Of a stretch of 64,000 bases of DNA, positions 61,524-64,000 are shown piece by piece (the stretch's first letter is position 1; the number at the start of each line of letters is the position of its first letter). The translations under genes were made by a program, and so were the position numbers. The notes below the pieces were generated by a model. The model had not been told where the DNA came from. It searched no databases and saw only the letters and a program-made list of their open reading frames with translations. Location of the stretch: contig CAZPVD010000007.1 of NCBI GenBank assembly GCA_964589935.1, forward strand, positions 124,001 through 188,000, in the 5' to 3' direction. The DNA comes from VHCN01 sp964589935. Lineage in GTDB: Bacteria; Verrucomicrobiota; Verrucomicrobiia; Limisphaerales; VHCN01.

Positions 61524-62941
61524 ACGTCCGTGTCCTCGGCGGCGACCTGCACACCACGCAGCTCCGCACGCGGATGCCGTTCAAATACGGCATCGCCACG
61601 ATGACGGAAATGCCGATGGTCTTCGTGCGGCTCGCGGTCGAAACCGGGCGCACACAGTCGGTCGGCGTTGCCGCGGATTTGCTTCCGCCGAAATGGTTCA
61701 CGAAGGATCCAGCGCGCCCACTCGACGAGGAAATCACCGAAATGCTGCGCGTGGCCGAGCGCGCGGTCGCCTTCGCAAACGGCATGAGCGCGAAAACGCC
61801 GTTTGACCTTTGGCGAATGCTTTACGCCGCGCAAGCGCGCTGGGCTGAACAGGAGAAACTTCCGCCGCTGCTCGCGCACTTCGGCACGTCGCTCGTGGAA
61901 CGCGCGGTCATCGAGTCCGTGTGCCGCGCCGCGGGCAGGCCGTTCGCGCAATTGCTGCGTGAGAACATTTTCGGCATCCGGCTCGGCGAGCTTCACGAGG
62001 AATTACGCGGCGTTGAACCGGCCGACCTTTTGCCGCCGTCGCCGCTGGCCCACATCATCGCGCGCCACACGGTCGGCCTCTCTGATCCGCTACGTGATGC
62101 AGACATCGCACCGGCGGAGCGCGTCAACGACGGCCTGCCGCAATCGCTCGCCGCATGCATCCTGCACTACGGGCTGCGGCACTTCAAAATCAAGGTCAAC
62201 GGCAACCTCGAACGCGACCTCACGCGACTGCACAGCGTGGCAGAAGTCATTCAACAGAATGTCGCCGGCGACTTCGCGTTCACGCTCGACGGCAACGAGC
62301 AGTTCAAGTCATTCGCGGAGTTTCGCGTGTTCTGGGAAGCCGTGACGGCGAGCGAAAAGCTGAAGGAATTTTTGCAACGGCTCATGTTTGTCGAGCAACC
62401 GGTGCATCGCGCGGACGCGTTGAAGCCGGAGGCCGGCGCGGCGCTGAAAGTGTGGCCCGAGCGGCCGCCATTCATCATTGATGAAAGCGACGGCGAGATC
62501 GGGAGCCTGCCGGCGGCGCTTGCGCTCGGTTACAACGGCACGAGCCACAAGAACTGCAAGGGCGTGTTCAAGGGCGTCGCCAACCGGTGCCTCCTGCTCC
62601 GCCGCGCGGCGCGTGGCGAGCGCTGCATCATGAGCGGCGAGGATTTGTGTAACGTCGGGCCGGTCGCGCTATTGCAAGACCTCGCGCTGTGCGCGGCGCT
62701 CGGCATCGAGAGCGTCGAGCGCAACGGCCATCACTATAACGCGGGCCTGTCGCAATTTCCAAACCCCGTGCAGGAGCAGGTGCTCAAGATGCACGGCGAT
62801 TTGTATCATCGCAGCGACGCGGGCTGGCCGACGCTGACAATTCACAACGGAAACATTTCTCTCACCTCGGTGAACGGCTCGCCGTTTGGCGTGCGATTCC
62901 TAGTGGATGTGGCGCAGTTCACAAAAACCGGAGCGAACTGA
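61520..62941 (+). CDS. Unusual long enolase-superfamily (mandelate racemase-like) protein
   Basis: 473 residues, about 100 longer than the other three enolase-superfamily proteins here. The barrel contains HFKIKVNGN (KxK-like), FTLDGNE (Asp ligand), MFVEQPVHR (Glu ligand) and IIDESDG (acidic ligand), followed by a Lys in NCKGVFKG. The N-terminal cap (MPFKYGIATMTEMPMVFVRL) resembles the muconate-cycloisomerase arrangement. Extra residues lie mainly between the cap and the barrel (about 140-210). It is coupled by a 4-bp overlap to the DUF6941-like gene; substrate unknown. Confidence 0.85.
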   Translation: MNVRVLGGDLHTTQLRTRMPFKYGIATMTEMPMVFVRLAVETGRTQSVGVAADLLPPKWFTKDPARPLDEEITEMLRVAERAVAFANGMSAKTPFDLWRMLYAAQARWAEQEKLPPLLAHFGTSLVERAVIESVCRAAGRPFAQLLRENIFGIRLGELHEELRGVEPADLLPPSPLAHIIARHTVGLSDPLRDADIAPAERVNDGLPQSLAACILHYGLRHFKIKVNGNLERDLTRLHSVAEVIQQNVAGDFAFTLDGNEQFKSFAEFRVFWEAVTASEKLKEFLQRLMFVEQPVHRADALKPEAGAALKVWPERPPFIIDESDGEIGSLPAALALGYNGTSHKNCKGVFKGVANRCLLLRRAARGERCIMSGEDLCNVGPVALLQDLALCAALGIESVERNGHHYNAGLSQFPNPVQEQVLKMHGDLYHRSDAGWPTLTIHNGNISLTSVNGSPFGVRFLVDVAQFTKTGAN

Positions 62942-62955
62942 GCCGGTAACGCGCG

Positions 62956-64000
62956 TCACTTTGCGGGCTTCTTCTTCTGCGGCGGCATCGGTGTCCCCGG
63001 CGGAAGCATCCCGGGCCGCGGCGGAATCGCGGCGCTGGCTTCCTGCTGGCGCAGAAATTCCTCCGTCGTTTCGGAAAACATCCTGATGTTGCGCTGAAAA
63101 CTGACGGTCTTCAGCGCGGGCAGCTTGCGCAGCAGGGAGAAGTCCTTCACGTTTGGCGGCACGCCGAGGGTGATGAGGTTCGTGCACTGGCGGAGCGGAC
63201 CGAGGTCGGTGACCTCGGTGCAACCGATGAGGTCGAGCTGGCGCAACGGCATTCCTGAGACAGGCGAGAGGTCGCGGACTTTAGTGTCGCGGAGCACGAG
63301 GGTTTCAAGCTGCATTCCGCGCAACGGATCGAGATCGCTGACTTCTGTTTCGGAGGCCTCCAAGTGCGTCAACGGCATCTCGCGCAGCGGATCGAGACTC
63401 GCCACGCGCGTGCGCGAGCAGGCGAGCTGGCTCAAGCCCATGCCTTCGAGCGGACCGAGGTTGACGATGCGCGTGCCCTCCACGTCGAGTCTCTCGATCG
63501 GCATGGCCTTGAGCGACGTGAGGTCGTCAATGGGCAGCCCGCGGAGGTCGAGCCTGAAGCGCCCGCTCGGCAGCAACTCCATCCGGCGCGGCTGGATGCC
63601 CGAGGCGGCGAGCCTGGCCTTCCAGACCTTGTTGAGCACTTCGCCGTCCTTGAGAAGGAAGCGGTTCAAATAAAGAGCCTCGGCGGAGCGGCCCTGCTTG
63701 ACGAGTTCATTGTTGAAGGACTTGAGCGCCTCGGCCGGCCAGTCGGCGCCATCCTTTGTTTTTTGCTTCAGCTCGTCGCAGAGTCGCAGGTTGATCTGCG
63801 CCCGGCGGCTGGCGGGATCAATCCCAAGCACCTTCGCATACACGGCGCGCGCGTCGTCGAGCCGGCGCATCGTCTGGAGGATGTTCGCCTTGGTAATCAG
63901 GAACTGCGCCTCGTTTGGTGAAAGCGCGAGCGCGAAATCAATCTTCTCCAGCGCGTCCGCGAGATCGGCCTGCTCGATGAGAGCGCGCGCCTGGTCGTGG
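62956..64000 (-). CDS. TPR and leucine-rich-repeat protein (5' part outside window)
   Basis: The frame is open to the right edge; the ATG at 63870 is internal because TPR sequence continues upstream (LALSPNEAQFLITKANILQ). From the start of the visible part there are two or three TPR units, a linker, then about 8 leucine-rich repeats of 20-24 residues with the core PL-x-x-M-x-L-x-x-L (for example DPLRGMQLETLVLRDTKVRD), and a Pro/Lys-rich C-terminal tail ending PQKKKPAK. The arrangement is typical of the C-terminal part of a large PVC serine/threonine kinase or surface protein, but no kinase domain is visible. Confidence 0.75.
   Translation of the reverse strand, partial: HDQARALIEQADLADALEKIDFALALSPNEAQFLITKANILQTMRRLDDARAVYAKVLGIDPASRRAQINLRLCDELKQKTKDGADWPAEALKSFNNELVKQGRSAEALYLNRFLLKDGEVLNKVWKARLAASGIQPRRMELLPSGRFRLDLRGLPIDDLTSLKAMPIERLDVEGTRIVNLGPLEGMGLSQLACSRTRVASLDPLREMPLTHLEASETEVSDLDPLRGMQLETLVLRDTKVRDLSPVSGMPLRQLDLIGCTEVTDLGPLRQCTNLITLGVPPNVKDFSLLRKLPALKTVSFQRNIRMFSETTEEFLRQQEASAAIPPRPGMLPPGTPMPPQKKKPAK

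Overview
The window is GC-rich bacterial DNA that most resembles a soil or freshwater Verrucomicrobiota genome of the Pedosphaera/Limisphaerales kind. This is inferred from gene content. The marker genes are a DUF1501 Tat protein, a PSD-type cytochrome/DUF1592 protein paired with a DUF1552 protein, a PVC-type haem-binding beta-propeller protein, a sulfatase, a PL4 lyase, many enolase-superfamily (mandelate racemase-like) enzymes, and abundant short intergenic repeats. Shine-Dalgarno sequences are mostly weak. About 54 protein genes, one tRNA gene and one candidate small RNA are supported.

Layout. 1-2453: 3' part of a hybrid sensor kinase. 2499-6583 (minus): a catabolic operon of enolase-superfamily enzyme, M14-type deacylase and MFS transporter. 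6709-10485 (plus): SDR, CoA-transferase and DUF1501 protein. 10535-13890: lipoprotein, WYL regulator, a two-cassette integron remnant (two 99-bp attC sites, no integrase), a 21-bp tandem-repeat array, a double-hairpin repeat and a small membrane protein. 13910-15037: rho. 15316-24225: RraA-like protein, two M81 (MlrC-like) proteins, two MFS transporters and a secreted alpha/beta hydrolase. 24252-28001: DUF1552 and PSD-cytochrome pair. 28144-36592: a probable non-phosphorylative sugar-acid catabolic region with two dehydratase-like enolase enzymes, a ceramidase-like hydrolase, an MFS transporter, an amidohydrolase/lactonase and a DapA-like aldolase, interrupted by one AT-richer gene of foreign appearance. 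36697-50067: secreted degradative and surface proteins (LRR protein, sulfatase, transglutaminase-like protein, ThuA, dienelactone hydrolase, intradiol dioxygenase, PL4 lyase, esterase, haem propeller protein). 50157-54429: tRNA-Pro, uracil-DNA glycosylase, zinc-ribbon protein, candidate ncRNA and class II aldolase. 54555-64000: TIM-barrel isomerase, two paralogous lipoproteins around a LysR gene, desaturase, phosphoesterase, membrane protein, RluA, an enolase-like protein and the C-terminal part of a TPR/LRR protein.

How it works together. Most genes fit a polymer and sugar-acid degrader. Exported lyases, sulfatases, esterases and aromatic-ring enzymes act outside the cytoplasm. MFS carriers import acids, and enolase-superfamily dehydratases, lactonase-like amidohydrolases and pyruvate-type aldolases process them. 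The specific substrates are not readable from sequence.

The most unusual content is repetitive DNA. An integron-cassette remnant lies beside a 21-bp palindromic tandem array. A roughly 140-bp multi-hairpin element sits inside two adjacent reading frames, in different frames, without breaking either. A dispersed intergenic inverted repeat supplies stop codons and false N-terminal extensions to neighbouring genes.
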